Assembly (NCBI GenBank): GCA_037890055.1
Contig: JBBKBD010000004.1
From: Mediannikoviicoccus sp037890055
Lineage (GTDB): Bacteria; Bacillota; Clostridia; Tissierellales; Peptoniphilaceae
DNA length: 64,000 nucleotides
Strand: one strand, 5' to 3'
The notes beneath the pieces are model-generated. The model searched no databases. It saw only the letters and a list, made by a program, of their open reading frames with translations, and was not told the origin of the DNA. Below are positions 9,596 through 18,060 of the stretch, one piece after another; within the stretch, counting starts at the first letter, position 1, and each line of letters opens with the position of its first letter. The translations under genes and the position numbers were made by a program.

Positions 9596-10813
9596 ATGAA
9601 AAAAGTAACTAGGTTTTTATTCTGCTTTTTAATACTTTTAGGTCTTAGCTCTTGTGTGCCTAAAGATGGAGAGAAGACTTCAAGTGATATAAAAGTAAGT
9701 AACATCTCTACAGAGTCCAGGGAAGAAAAAGTTGAAGAAACAGTGGCGAAGAAGGGAACTACAGAGCTATCCCTTGGAGTGACGGGAGATATAATGTATC
9801 ATCCATGGACCTTTCAAAGAAATGTTGACAGTGAAGGAAACTACGACACTTCATTTTTCTACAAAGAAGTGGGAGATTTAATAAATAGTTTTGACTTAAT
9901 GGCGGGAAATTACGAAACCACTTCCACACCAAAGAGAAATCTTTCGGACTATCCAATGTTTAATACACCACCTAAAGCAATTAAGGATTTAAAAGAGGCG
10001 GGCTTTGACATATTAACCACTGCAAACAATCACTGCCTGGACTCAAAGGTAGATGGAATAATAGATACCATTGACGCCATGGACGCCAATGGAATATACC
10101 ACACAGGTACTTTTAAAATTGGAGATAGACCTTACTTAATCGTTGAAAAGAATGATATAAAAATAGGAATTTTAGCATACACCCAAAGATTTAATGGTCT
10201 GGATCCAATTCTTACAGAAGAGCAAAGGGTTATGATTAATCCTATGGACCCAGTCACCATGGAAAAAGACGTTAAGGAATTAAAAAAGCAAGTGGACTTC
10301 TTAATTGTGTTCCCACATTGGGGAGAGGAATATGTATTCAGTCCTACGGATTTTCAAAAGACCAATGGACATAATCTACTGGAATGGGGTGCGGATATTG
10401 TAATAGGAAGCCACCCACATGTGCTACAACCCATAGAAGAAGTTAATGTAAATGGAGTGAAAAAATATATATTTTACTCCATGGGCAATTCAATTTCGGG
10501 ACAAAGACTTGAGTACAATGGATTAAATGAAGTGGAAGCAGGTCTTATTGCAAACCTAAAGATAAAGAAGGACCTGGACGAAGAGGTGACAACCCTTGAA
10601 GGTATGGACCTATATCCAACATGGGTGTGGATGGATAGATCCAGTGGGGTAATTCAAGGAAAAGTAACATCCATCAAGGACTATTTACCAGGAGGTAAAC
10701 TAGAATCTGCAGTGTCAGCTGATGTTAGAAAGAGAGTCTTAGGAATTGGAAAGAGATCTGTGGAAATTTTAGAGTCCATGGGATATAACACAGGACTTAA
10801 AGGAGAACTATGA
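9596..10813 (+). CDS. CapA-family lipoprotein (putative metallophosphatase)
   Basis: 405-residue lipoprotein: signal peptide MKKVTRFLFCFLILLGLSSC with lipobox LSSC, an acidic linker, then a CapA-like domain. Visible family motifs are GVTGDIMYHPW, NYETTSTPK, DILTTANNHCLDSKVDGIIDTI, FPHWGEEYVF and GADIVIGSHPHVLQPIE, i.e. the Asp/His/Asn metal-binding pattern of calcineurin-like phosphoesterases. CapA/PgsA members act in poly-gamma-glutamate export, but no capBC homologue is nearby, so the substrate is unknown. ATG with GGAGG upstream. Its stop overlaps the next gene's start (ATGA), implying translational coupling. Confidence 0.88.
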   Translation: MKKVTRFLFCFLILLGLSSCVPKDGEKTSSDIKVSNISTESREEKVEETVAKKGTTELSLGVTGDIMYHPWTFQRNVDSEGNYDTSFFYKEVGDLINSFDLMAGNYETTSTPKRNLSDYPMFNTPPKAIKDLKEAGFDILTTANNHCLDSKVDGIIDTIDAMDANGIYHTGTFKIGDRPYLIVEKNDIKIGILAYTQRFNGLDPILTEEQRVMINPMDPVTMEKDVKELKKQVDFLIVFPHWGEEYVFSPTDFQKTNGHNLLEWGADIVIGSHPHVLQPIEEVNVNGVKKYIFYSMGNSISGQRLEYNGLNEVEAGLIANLKIKKDLDEEVTTLEGMDLYPTWVWMDRSSGVIQGKVTSIKDYLPGGKLESAVSADVRKRVLGIGKRSVEILESMGYNTGLKGEL

Positions 10814-12381
10814 TATTTGTAAACAACTTAAAGCTTGGTATTGATGAACCCTTAGATAATTTGAGGGATAAGATAAAGAACAAATTAAAAATAAAGTACG
10901 ACGGATTTGAATACGAAATCTATAGACGGTCCATTGATGCAAGAAGAAATAAAATACAATTTGTGTACTCCGTTATTGTGCACATAGACCTATCTAAAAA
11001 GAAACTTTCTAAGTTTAATCAAGGAGAAGTTAGGGAGTATGTAAAGGAAGAATTTAAAGTAGATGTAAATAGAAATAAGGGACAAAGACCTGTGGTTGTA
11101 GGCTTTGGTCCCTGTGGAATATTTGCATCACTAACATTGGCGAGATATGGTTTTAATCCCATAGTAATTGAAATGGGAGAATCAATTGACGAAAGAACCC
11201 AGTCGGTGGAGAACTTTTGGGATGGCAATGCACTTAATACAAGGTCCAATGTTCAATTTGGAGAAGGGGGTGCAGGAACTTTTTCCGATGGCAAATTAAC
11301 CTGCAGGTCACAGGACCCTCTTATTAGAGAAGTATTAGATGTGTTTGTGAAACACGGAGCTCCAGAAGAAATAAAAATATTACAAAAGCCCCACATTGGT
11401 ACGGATATTTTAAAAGAAGTTATAAAGTCCATTAGAGGTGAAATAATTTCTCTTGGTGGCGAGGTTCACTTTAACACGAAGATGACGGATATAATAATTG
11501 AAGATGGAAAAGTTAAAGGCGTTGTTACAGATAAGGTAGAGTTTGAAACGGACAGTGTATTTTTAGCACTGGGACACTCCTCAAGGGACACCTTTAGAAT
11601 GTTACATGAAAAGAGCGTGTCCATGGAATCAAAACCATTTGCAGTGGGATTTAGAATTGAACATCCACAAACCCTAATTAACAAGGCACAATATGGGGAC
11701 CAGTTCGAGAACCCAATTTTACCACAGGCGGAATATCAACTTACCTATAGGACGAAGAAGGGTAGAGGTGTATATACATTCTGCATGTGCCCAGGAGGTA
11801 GGGTTATATCAGCCTGTTCCGAAGAACATAGGTTATGTGTAAATGGAATGAGCTATCACAGCAGAAATTTAGAAAATGCAAATTCTGCCATAATTACAAA
11901 CATAAATGAAGAGGACTATGGGGAAGGAATTCTTTCAGGAATGGAGTTTCAAGAGAGAATTGAAGCGATAGCATTTAATATGGGAGAAAATTATTATGCT
12001 CCTGTGCAACTGGTGGAGGATTATATAGAAAACAAAACTTCAACAGAGTTTAAAAGAGTCTTCCCCACATATAAACCGGGGACAGTGTTTAAAGATTTAA
12101 ATGTAATCTACTCAGATGAAATCAACGAGGCAATAAAGGAAGCAATAATAAACCTCAATAGAAAGTTAGAAGGTTTTTCTTTGGAGGATGCAGTATTAAT
12201 ATTAACTGGAGTTGAAACCAGAACTTCATCTCCAATTAGAATTGTAAGGGACAAGGAGAGTTTTATTTCCATAAACACCAAAGGGCTTTATCCACTTGGC
12301 GAAGGTGCAGGTTATGCAGGAGGCATAATGAGCTCTGCCGTTGATGGAATAAAGGGAGCTAAAGCTTATTTAGAAGAATAA
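10810..12381 (+). CDS. FAD-dependent dehydrogenase-like protein (COG2509 type)
   Basis: 523-residue soluble flavoprotein. A small N-terminal domain (about 1-90, typical of this family) precedes a Rossmann dinucleotide motif GFGPCG at 98-103 with an acidic residue ending the second strand (IVIEMGE). NVQFGEGGAGTFSDGKL and the C-terminal GEGAGYAGGIMSSAVDG are typical of this uncharacterised oxidoreductase family. Reaction unknown; the family is widespread in Clostridia. Overlaps the CapA gene by 4 nt, so co-expressed with it. Confidence 0.85.
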   Translation: MIFVNNLKLGIDEPLDNLRDKIKNKLKIKYDGFEYEIYRRSIDARRNKIQFVYSVIVHIDLSKKKLSKFNQGEVREYVKEEFKVDVNRNKGQRPVVVGFGPCGIFASLTLARYGFNPIVIEMGESIDERTQSVENFWDGNALNTRSNVQFGEGGAGTFSDGKLTCRSQDPLIREVLDVFVKHGAPEEIKILQKPHIGTDILKEVIKSIRGEIISLGGEVHFNTKMTDIIIEDGKVKGVVTDKVEFETDSVFLALGHSSRDTFRMLHEKSVSMESKPFAVGFRIEHPQTLINKAQYGDQFENPILPQAEYQLTYRTKKGRGVYTFCMCPGGRVISACSEEHRLCVNGMSYHSRNLENANSAIITNINEEDYGEGILSGMEFQERIEAIAFNMGENYYAPVQLVEDYIENKTSTEFKRVFPTYKPGTVFKDLNVIYSDEINEAIKEAIINLNRKLEGFSLEDAVLILTGVETRTSSPIRIVRDKESFISINTKGLYPLGEGAGYAGGIMSSAVDGIKGAKAYLEE

Positions 12382-12429
12382 GAATTTAAGCCTGATTAAA
12401 GGAGAAGTTTGTAAAATAAATTATATTTA

Positions 12430-12451
12430 AAATTCAAAGCTATTTGAATTT
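12430..12451. repeat. Perfect 9-bp inverted repeat upstream of the 12476 gene
   Basis: AAATTCAAA-GCTA-TTTGAATTT, 14 nt before the GGAGG of the next gene. There is no T-run, so it is either an operator or a 5'-UTR hairpin rather than a normal terminator. Confidence 0.5.
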
Positions 12452-12475
12452 AATAAAGCTATTATGGAGGAAAAG

Positions 12476-12970
12476 ATGAAGAAATTTTTTGCGATTATTT
12501 TTGCAGTAATCATAGGTGTTTCAATATTTGGAGCCTTTGATAATGCTAAAAGACAAAAAGAGGCAGCAGAAAGACAAAAGATGACATCAGTTTTCTTTGC
12601 GAAAATTGAATCAATGGAAAAAGTTGGAGAACAAACTAAATTTGTACTAAAGGCACTTGATGAAAGCCCTGAAAAGTTTAGAGGAAAGACCTACGAGTAC
12701 ACAACTGATGAAAACTTCCAACCTATAAACAAAGATGGCTCAGCGGCATCAGTAGATCTATTCAAGGAAAATGACGAAGTTGCCATTAGACATATTGGTA
12801 AGATTGAAGAAAAAGAAGTAAATGTTCTTACCGGTGAAGTGACTATGTCACCATTTGTAAATCCTATTAAAAACCCACCAAATGTTACAGGGGATAAGGC
12901 AAAGGCCTCTGACAACAAGTCAGACTCTGAAAAGGGTGGCGAAGAAACAACAGAAACTGGTTCAAAATAA
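12476..12970 (+). CDS. Membrane-anchored or secreted hypothetical protein
   Basis: 164 residues. The ATG at 12476 is preferred because GGAGG sits 8 nt upstream; an ATG at 12464 overlaps that ribosome site. An N-terminal hydrophobic segment (MKKFFAIIFAVIIGVSIFGAF) lacks a clear cleavage or lipobox site, so it is probably a membrane anchor. The exported part contains a predicted beta-rich stretch (about 35-125) and a Ser/Glu/Lys-rich tail. No family recognised. Followed by a strong terminator. Confidence 0.7.
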   Translation: MKKFFAIIFAVIIGVSIFGAFDNAKRQKEAAERQKMTSVFFAKIESMEKVGEQTKFVLKALDESPEKFRGKTYEYTTDENFQPINKDGSAASVDLFKENDEVAIRHIGKIEEKEVNVLTGEVTMSPFVNPIKNPPNVTGDKAKASDNKSDSEKGGEETTETGSK

Positions 12971-12975
12971 AAAAT

Positions 12976-13008
12976 ACGGTGTGACGAAAATATCTGTCAC
13001 ACCGTTTT
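12976..13008 (+). terminator. Intrinsic terminator
   Basis: Perfect 10-bp stem ACGGTGTGAC/GTCACACCGT (12976-12985, 12996-13005) followed by TTTT. Confidence 0.85.
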
Positions 13009-13023
13009 AATTAGCTTTAAAAA

Positions 13024-13115
13024 TCGAGCACTCAGCCCCTTAATTGAAATAATATTCTGTATAGAATTAAACTTTGTAAGTATAACAAACTTAAATTTTA
13101 AAACTGAGTGCTTGA
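13024..13115. repeat. Wide inverted repeat, possible long terminator or small structured RNA
   Basis: TCGAGCACTCAG (13024-13035) faces CTGAGTGCTTGA (13104-13115), 11 of 12 paired, with a 68-nt AT-rich loop. On the minus strand the stem is followed by ATTTTTA, so it could end transcription of the 13122-13415 gene. ATTAGCTTTAA occurs as a direct repeat at both edges. Confidence 0.4.
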
Positions 13116-13121
13116 TTAGCT

Positions 13122-13415
13122 TTAATTGAATTCTGGATAGAGTTCAAGCTCTTCCTCGCCGATAAATCTTGAATAAATTTGAAGATATGGAACAGAAAAT
13201 TCTATTTCGTCGGTTACTTCATAATAGTCTAGAAGAGAAATTAATTCGAAGATTTTGTTATCGTTCTCTTCTTCTAAATCATTCATATATTCAGTTATTA
13301 TTTCCTGTATATCGTCAATATTATTTAATTTAACCAGCAGCAAAGCTTCTTCAAAAACTTCCCTTGAATCTACTTTACATCCAAGTAATAATCTTATGCT
13401 AAATATTTTTTTCAT
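13122..13415 (-). CDS. Small protein resembling DUF4288
   Basis: 97 residues, ATG at 13415 with AAGGAG upstream. MKKIFSIRLLLGCKVDSREVFEEALLLVKLNNIDDIQEIITEY and the later EVTDEIEFSVPYLQIYSRFI resemble DUF4288: strand, F-E-E motif, helix, then a second strand region ending in an aromatic. Soluble and acidic, function unknown. Single gene between the wide inverted repeat and a divergent flavin-binding gene. Confidence 0.65.
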   Translation of the reverse strand: MKKIFSIRLLLGCKVDSREVFEEALLLVKLNNIDDIQEIITEYMNDLEEENDNKIFELISLLDYYEVTDEIEFSVPYLQIYSRFIGEEELELYPEFN

Positions 13416-13554
13416 TTCTCTCTCCTTTACCGTACTTAGTGATTATATAATGAAATAAAAAAAATGCAAGACTTTTTGTAAAAAAATAAAAATATTCTAT
13501 TATTCTTTTAATCCCTGTGTTATAGTTAAGTAAAGTGATTGTAGGAGGAGTCTT

Positions 13555-14025
13555 ATGAGAAAAAAGGATAGAGAAGTAAAAGACATAAATGAAATAGTGG
13601 ATATTCTTAAGAGATCCGATAGAACGATTCTTGCTTTTAATGGAGAAAAATCGCCATACATACTTCCTGTGAACACGGGAGTGGAATATAAAGATGAAAA
13701 GATAATACTCTATTTTCACGGTGCCACCACAGGGACAAAGTATAATTATATAAAAGAAAATGCATTTGTTTCTTTTGAAGTAGACACAGACCTTGAACTT
13801 GTAACGGACATGGAAAGGGGCTACTGCACCATGAACTACTCCAGCGTTATAGGAAGTGGAGTCGTTCACGAAATAAAAGAGTATGATGAAAAGGAAAGGG
13901 CGTTAGAAGTTCTTTGTAACAGCTTCCATTTAGGTGACGGCTTTGAATACAATAGAAATGCAATAGACAGAACTTCAGTTTTTAAAATAGATGTGGTAGA
14001 AGTTAGAGGTAAGGCAAAGAGATGA
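13555..14025 (+). CDS. Pyridoxamine 5'-phosphate oxidase-like flavin-binding protein (NimA-like)
   Basis: 156 residues. Order and motifs match the split-barrel flavin family that includes NimA: an N-terminal helix ending ILKRSDRTILAFNGEKSPYILPVNTGVEY, then IILYFHGATTGTKYNYIKENAFVSFEVD and a C-terminal FKIDVVEVRGKAK. Family members bind FMN, F420 or haem; some reduce nitroimidazoles. Resistance cannot be inferred from the fold. ATG with AGGAGG upstream; stop overlaps the cls start (ATGA). Confidence 0.85.
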   Translation: MRKKDREVKDINEIVDILKRSDRTILAFNGEKSPYILPVNTGVEYKDEKIILYFHGATTGTKYNYIKENAFVSFEVDTDLELVTDMERGYCTMNYSSVIGSGVVHEIKEYDEKERALEVLCNSFHLGDGFEYNRNAIDRTSVFKIDVVEVRGKAKR

Positions 14026-15557
14026 AAAAATTACTTAAAATAGTTACTTCAAGAGCTTTCCCAATGGTGATAATATTCTTGATACAACTTGTACTCATCA
14101 TTGAGATGTTCATAATTCTTAAAGAGAATTTTATATGGTTTTACGTTGTATCATTTGTACTTTCCGTTATATTAACGGTGGTTTTAATCAATAAAGACAC
14201 CAACCCAGACTACAAGATAACATGGATAATACCCATACTTACCTTGCCGTTGTTTGGGTCTTTCCTATATCTATTCTTCGCAAAAAATAAATTTGCTGAG
14301 CGCGTAACAAAGGGAATGGCATCAACAACATCTTCATTTCACTTTTTAATGTCAAATGAAGAAAATACATTGGAAGAGATAAATGACCCCGACGCCTACT
14401 TGCAAAGCAGGTACTTGGAACGCTATGCAAGCTGTCCAGTTTATAGAAACACAAAGTCAAAGTACTATCCACTGGGAGAACTTTACTTTGAAGATTTAAT
14501 TGAAGACATAAAGAACGCAAAGTCATTTATATTTTTAGAGTACTTTATAATTGACAAGGGCTATGTGTGGGATACCTTAGTATCACTTTTGGAAAAAAAG
14601 ATTGAAGAAGGCGTAGACGTAAGGCTAATCTATGACGACTTTGGCTGCATGAACAAAATGGGCAGAGACTTTGGAAATAGATTAAGGGCTTCAGGAATTA
14701 AATACCAAGCCTTCAACCCAATAAAATATATAGTACTACCGCAACATAATAACAGAAACCATAGAAAGATTGCAGTTATTGATGGCAAAATTGGATACAC
14801 TGGAGGACTAAACCTTGCGGATGAATATATAAATAAGATTGTACGATTTGGTCATTGGAAGGACTCTGGTGTAAGAATTGAAGGACAGGCAGTGTGGTCC
14901 TTAACTGTTTTTTTTCTATCCATGTGGAACTCACTAAGCGACGAATTTTTAGACTTCAACGACTATATTCCAAGGGACTTTATCAAAGAGGAAGGCTTTG
15001 TACCGGATAAGGGTTTTGTTCAACCATTTGCAGATGAACCTAGGGACAAGGAGACAGTGGGAGAAAACACATATCTAAATATAATTTACAGAGCAAAAAA
15101 ATATGTGTACATAACCACTCCATATCTAATTCTGTCCTCAGAAATGTTGACAGCTTTGACCAATGCAGCGAAGGGGGGAATAGACGTTAGAATTATCACA
15201 CCATATATTGCAGACAAGAAGATGGTATTTATGGTAACAAGATCCTACTACGAACCACTACTTGAGGCGGGAGTTAAGATATATGAATACAAACCGGGAT
15301 TTATACATGCAAAAAATATTGTATCCGATGACGACGTGGCAATTGTAAGTACCATAAACGTAGATTTCCGTTCACTATATCTTCACTTTGAAAATGGAGT
15401 TTGGTTCTTCGACTCACCGATTGTAAAAGACATAAGAGACGATTTTATAAAAACAATGGAAGTGTCTCAAAGAAAGACGCTTCAAGAGATGAACAGCAGA
15501 TTTTTTGTTGTTAAGATAGCAGGGTCCATATTAAAAGTATTTGCACCACTACTATAG
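14022..15557 (+). CDS. cls: Cardiolipin synthase
   Basis: Transfers a phosphatidyl group between two phosphatidylglycerols to make cardiolipin at the membrane. 511 residues: two N-terminal membrane helices (about 10-60) followed by two phospholipase D domains, each with an HKD motif: HRKIAVIDGKIGYTGG and HAKNIVSDDDVAIVSTINVD. Length and layout match Cls of Firmicutes. Translationally coupled to the upstream flavin-binding gene and 8 nt before a DUF1624 gene, suggesting a three-gene envelope operon. Confidence 0.94.
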   Translation: MKKLLKIVTSRAFPMVIIFLIQLVLIIEMFIILKENFIWFYVVSFVLSVILTVVLINKDTNPDYKITWIIPILTLPLFGSFLYLFFAKNKFAERVTKGMASTTSSFHFLMSNEENTLEEINDPDAYLQSRYLERYASCPVYRNTKSKYYPLGELYFEDLIEDIKNAKSFIFLEYFIIDKGYVWDTLVSLLEKKIEEGVDVRLIYDDFGCMNKMGRDFGNRLRASGIKYQAFNPIKYIVLPQHNNRNHRKIAVIDGKIGYTGGLNLADEYINKIVRFGHWKDSGVRIEGQAVWSLTVFFLSMWNSLSDEFLDFNDYIPRDFIKEEGFVPDKGFVQPFADEPRDKETVGENTYLNIIYRAKKYVYITTPYLILSSEMLTALTNAAKGGIDVRIITPYIADKKMVFMVTRSYYEPLLEAGVKIYEYKPGFIHAKNIVSDDDVAIVSTINVDFRSLYLHFENGVWFFDSPIVKDIRDDFIKTMEVSQRKTLQEMNSRFFVVKIAGSILKVFAPLL

Positions 15558-15565
15558 GAGAAGTT

Positions 15566-16324
15566 ATGGATAAAAAAATAGAGAAAAAAGGAAGATACAA
15601 TGGAATAGATTTTGTTGCAGGACTTGCCATGCTATTTATAATGTTTTTCCACTTTGCATACGATTTGAAATTTATATTTAATCGTGATATAAATTTCTTT
15701 CCCTCTCAGTGGATGGATTATGGCAGACTTGTGGCAGTGTTTTTGTTTATGACTATATCTGGAATGACACTACACTTTTCAAGCAGATATATATTTAAAA
15801 TTGCAAAGCTTTCCGTGGTGGCAGTAGCAATTTCAGTACTGACCTATCTACTTATGCCCGATGAATTTATAGTGTTTGGCATAATTCACTTCTTTGCCTT
15901 TGGCACTTTGATAATGGTTTTTTTAGAACTTATCCTAAAATACATCAATGGCTACTTGGGATTTGTACTATCCATGTTTGGCTTCTATGTATTTTGGCCT
16001 GTAACAAATGGATACTTGAACTGGCCTACAGGAGCGGTTCACCTACCACAAAGGCTATATGAACTAAAATACCTTTTCTTTCTAGGCTTTCCAGGAGAAA
16101 ATTTTAGTTCTGCAGATTATTATCCAATACTGCCATGGATATTTTTACTAATTGGTGGTTACTTTTTAGGTAAGATATACATGAGCTTTAAACCACAAAA
16201 AAAGAAAAAATCCTACGACCCAATTACATTTATTGGACGAAACAGACTTTTCTTCTATATAATTCATCAGCCAATAATATATGTGGCACTTTCTTATTAT
16301 TTTAATGGTGGAATTGAAATTTAA
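15566..16324 (+). CDS. DUF1624 / HGSNAT-like membrane protein
   Basis: 252 residues with about seven hydrophobic segments. The N-terminus NGIDFVAGLAMLFIMFFHFAYDL is the family hallmark (R/N-x-D followed by M-x-x-x-H-F), and NRLFFYIIHQPIIYV forms the last helix. Related proteins are heparan-alpha-glucosaminide N-acetyltransferase-like acyltransferases, so acylation of an envelope glycan is plausible but not shown. GGAGAAG precedes the ATG. Last gene of the cls operon. Confidence 0.8.
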   Translation: MDKKIEKKGRYNGIDFVAGLAMLFIMFFHFAYDLKFIFNRDINFFPSQWMDYGRLVAVFLFMTISGMTLHFSSRYIFKIAKLSVVAVAISVLTYLLMPDEFIVFGIIHFFAFGTLIMVFLELILKYINGYLGFVLSMFGFYVFWPVTNGYLNWPTGAVHLPQRLYELKYLFFLGFPGENFSSADYYPILPWIFLLIGGYFLGKIYMSFKPQKKKKSYDPITFIGRNRLFFYIIHQPIIYVALSYYFNGGIEI

Positions 16325-16326
16325 AA

Positions 16327-16366
16327 AAGTAGTATGTTAGGTTCCCCTGACATACTACTTTATTTC
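16327..16366. terminator. Bidirectional terminator
   Basis: Stem of about 15 bp starting AAGTAGTATGT (16327-16337) with ACATACTACTT (16350-16360), A-rich before and TTTATTTC after. Shared by the cls operon and the convergent lipoprotein gene. Confidence 0.8.
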
Positions 16367-16786
16367 TACATTTTCAAAGTAGACAACTTCTAAATCCTTT
16401 CCGTTTTTTAAGATGTGAATCTTTTTAGGAAAGGAATATTTTTTTAAGTATTCTTCTGTGTGAGATCCTCCTGCAACTTCATAAAAGCGTAGAGGTTCGT
16501 CATGTGCAACTGCATCTTCCAAGTCTATGTATAGCTCCCCTTTATTAATTTTAAGTTTATAATCCTTGACCTTTGAATTGGGGTTATTATAAACGAAAAG
16601 AAAACTATCCTTATTTAAAATAAGGGCGGAGTGGTTATCGTTTTTATTTATATCGTTGATTAAGCTTTCAAGTTTTGGATTTTTTGAAAGATCAATCTTT
16701 ATTTCCTTTAACTCACTTAAACTATCCTTCCCTCTACAGGAAACAAAGACTATTGCAAGAAGAATAATCATAAATAATTTCTTCAT
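16355..16786 (-). CDS. Small lipoprotein of unknown function
   Basis: 143 residues. MKKLFMIILLAIVFVSC is a type II signal peptide with lipobox VFVSC, so the protein should be lipid-anchored outside the membrane. The mature part is Lys/Asp/Glu-rich with predicted strands and no recognised family. ATG with GGAGG upstream. The stop (TAG, 16355-16357) lies inside the shared terminator stem. Confidence 0.7.
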   Translation of the reverse strand: MKKLFMIILLAIVFVSCRGKDSLSELKEIKIDLSKNPKLESLINDINKNDNHSALILNKDSFLFVYNNPNSKVKDYKLKINKGELYIDLEDAVAHDEPLRFYEVAGGSHTEEYLKKYSFPKKIHILKNGKDLEVVYFENVEIK

Positions 16787-16902
16787 AATTCCTCCATAAA
16801 AAAATTATAACAGATTTTTAAAATGTAAGGAAATTTTATTATTATCTATAACAATCTTTTACTTTTGCAATTAAATGATACAATATAAAAAAGGGGTGGA
16901 TT

Positions 16903-17328
16903 ATGAGAGTTTCTTGGAATGAATATTTTATGAATTTAGCTAAGATGGTAGCTACTAGAGGCACCTGTGACAGGGCCTATGTGGGATGTGTGTTGGTGAA
17001 TAAAGATAATAGAATAGTTTCAACTGGATATAATGGTTCAGTTGCAGGAAACCCACACTGCGATGAAGTTGGACACACCATGAGGGACGGCCACTGTATT
17101 GCAACCATCCATGCGGAGATGAATGCATTATTATACTGCGCAAAGGAAGGAATTAAAGTAGGAGGATGTAGGTGCTATGTTACCCACTTCCCGTGTTTAA
17201 ACTGTACCAAGGCTTTAATTCAAGCGGGCATCTCTGAAATATATTATGAAGCAGGCTATAGGATAGACGAGTACGCAATGGAACTGCTCGAGAGAAATAA
17301 TATTAAGGTTGAACAATTGAAGATATAA
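16903..17328 (+). CDS. Deoxycytidylate (dCMP) deaminase family protein
   Basis: Zinc-dependent deamination of dCMP to dUMP for dTTP synthesis. 141 residues with the cytidine/deoxycytidylate deaminase zinc motifs H70-A-E72 (ATIHAEMNAL) and P97-C98-x2-C101 (HFPCLNC). TCDRAYVGCVLV and TGYNGSVAGNPHCDE match the dCMP deaminase/ComEB subgroup. No comEA/comEC adjacent, so a nucleotide-metabolism role is most likely. Single gene with its own terminator. Confidence 0.93.
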   Translation: MRVSWNEYFMNLAKMVATRGTCDRAYVGCVLVNKDNRIVSTGYNGSVAGNPHCDEVGHTMRDGHCIATIHAEMNALLYCAKEGIKVGGCRCYVTHFPCLNCTKALIQAGISEIYYEAGYRIDEYAMELLERNNIKVEQLKI

Positions 17329-17331
17329 AAA

Positions 17332-17358
17332 ACACTCAGAATTTCTGAGTGTCTTTTA
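17332..17358 (+). terminator. Intrinsic terminator
   Basis: ACACTCAG/CTGAGTGT stem (17332-17339, 17345-17352) followed by CTTTTATT. Confidence 0.85.
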
Positions 17359-17369
17359 TTGTATAAGAA

Positions 17370-17392
17370 AACCCCCAGTTAGACTGGGGGTT
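17370..17392. repeat. IS200 left-end hairpin
   Basis: Perfect 10-bp stem AACCCCCAGT/ACTGGGGGTT with a 3-nt loop. In IS200 relatives the left hairpin is recognised by TnpA and also blocks read-through transcription into the transposase. Confidence 0.8.
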
Positions 17393-17424
17393 CAGTATAG
17401 CTTTAGCGATGATAACTAAACAAA

Positions 17425-17489
17425 AATACCTCGGTGATATAATAAAATTGCGGTCTGCCAACTGCAAAATAAAAAATCAAGGAGGTATT
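17425..17489 (+). promoter_or_regulatory. RBS-sequestering stem in the tnpA leader
   Basis: AATACCTC (17425-17432) is exactly complementary to GAGGTATT (17482-17489), which contains the tnpA ribosome site just before ATG 17492. Pairing would hide the ribosome site, the type of translational repression known for IS200. Confidence 0.65.
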
Positions 17490-17491
17490 GA

Positions 17492-17950
17492 ATGACATCG
17501 TTAAATGACACTCATAGTTTATCACATACTAAATGGAATTGTAAATATCATGTAGTATTTGCACCAAAATATAGAAGAAAAGAATTTTATGGATCAAAAA
17601 GACTAGAAATAGGAGCAATATTAAGAGAATTATGTAGTTGGAAAGAAGTAAATATCATAGAAGCGGAAGTTTGTCCCGATCACATTCATATGTTATTGGA
17701 GATACCACCAAAAATATCAGTATCAAGCTTCATGGGTTTTTTGAAAGGTAAAAGTAGCATAATGATATATGAAAGGTGGGGAAATTTAAAGTACAAATAT
17801 AGGGGAAGACAATTTTGGTGTAGAGGATATTATGTAGATACAGCAGGAAAGAATGCAAAGAAAATAGAAGAATATATAAGAAATCAACTTAAGACAGACC
17901 AATTAAGCGAGCAGTTAACATTTGATGTAGTTGACCCTTTTAAAGGGTAG
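17492..17950 (+). CDS. tnpA: IS200-family HUH (Y1) transposase TnpA
   Basis: Single-strand transposase of 152 residues, full length. The HUH motif is H64-I-H66 (CPDHIHMLLE) and the nucleophilic tyrosine should be Y128 in KKIEEYIRNQ on the last helix. FWCRGYYVDTAGK is also typical of the family. The frame is intact with a good ribosome site, so the element may be active, although its leader appears to repress translation. Confidence 0.95.
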   Translation: MTSLNDTHSLSHTKWNCKYHVVFAPKYRRKEFYGSKRLEIGAILRELCSWKEVNIIEAEVCPDHIHMLLEIPPKISVSSFMGFLKGKSSIMIYERWGNLKYKYRGRQFWCRGYYVDTAGKNAKKIEEYIRNQLKTDQLSEQLTFDVVDPFKG

Positions 17951-18009
17951 CAAGTAAAGTTTGCAAGTGGCAGATCGACCAATGCCTTTGAGGCGTGGCT
18001 TGTAATACA

Positions 18010-18053
18010 GGCCCTTTGGGCCGCATGTGAAAAACCCCCGGCTATGCCGGGGG
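18010..18053. repeat. IS200 right-end hairpins
   Basis: GGCCC-TTT-GGGCC (18010-18022) followed by CCCCCGGC-TAT-GCCGGGGG (18035-18053), the distal one marking the right end. Confidence 0.75.
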
Positions 18054-18060
18054 ATGTTTA

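Larger units (their letters stand above)
17363..18060 (+). mobile_element. IS200-type insertion sequence (IS200/IS605 family, tnpA only)
   Basis: About 700 bp, the usual IS200 size. A left hairpin (AACCCCCAGT/ACTGGGGGTT, 17370-17392), a single Y1 transposase and a right hairpin (CCCCCGGC/GCCGGGGG, 18035-18053) are present, plus GGCCC-TTT-GGGCC at 18010-18022. No terminal inverted repeats or target duplication, as expected for single-strand HUH transposition. It sits between two gene 3' ends and disrupts nothing visible. Exact ends are uncertain. Confidence 0.85.

Noticed and set aside
9596..10813. Capsule locus because of the CapA-like protein
   Set aside because: No capB/capC or other poly-gamma-glutamate genes nearby; only a family resemblance.
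13555..14025. Nitroimidazole resistance gene
   Set aside because: The NimA-like fold alone does not show resistance activity.
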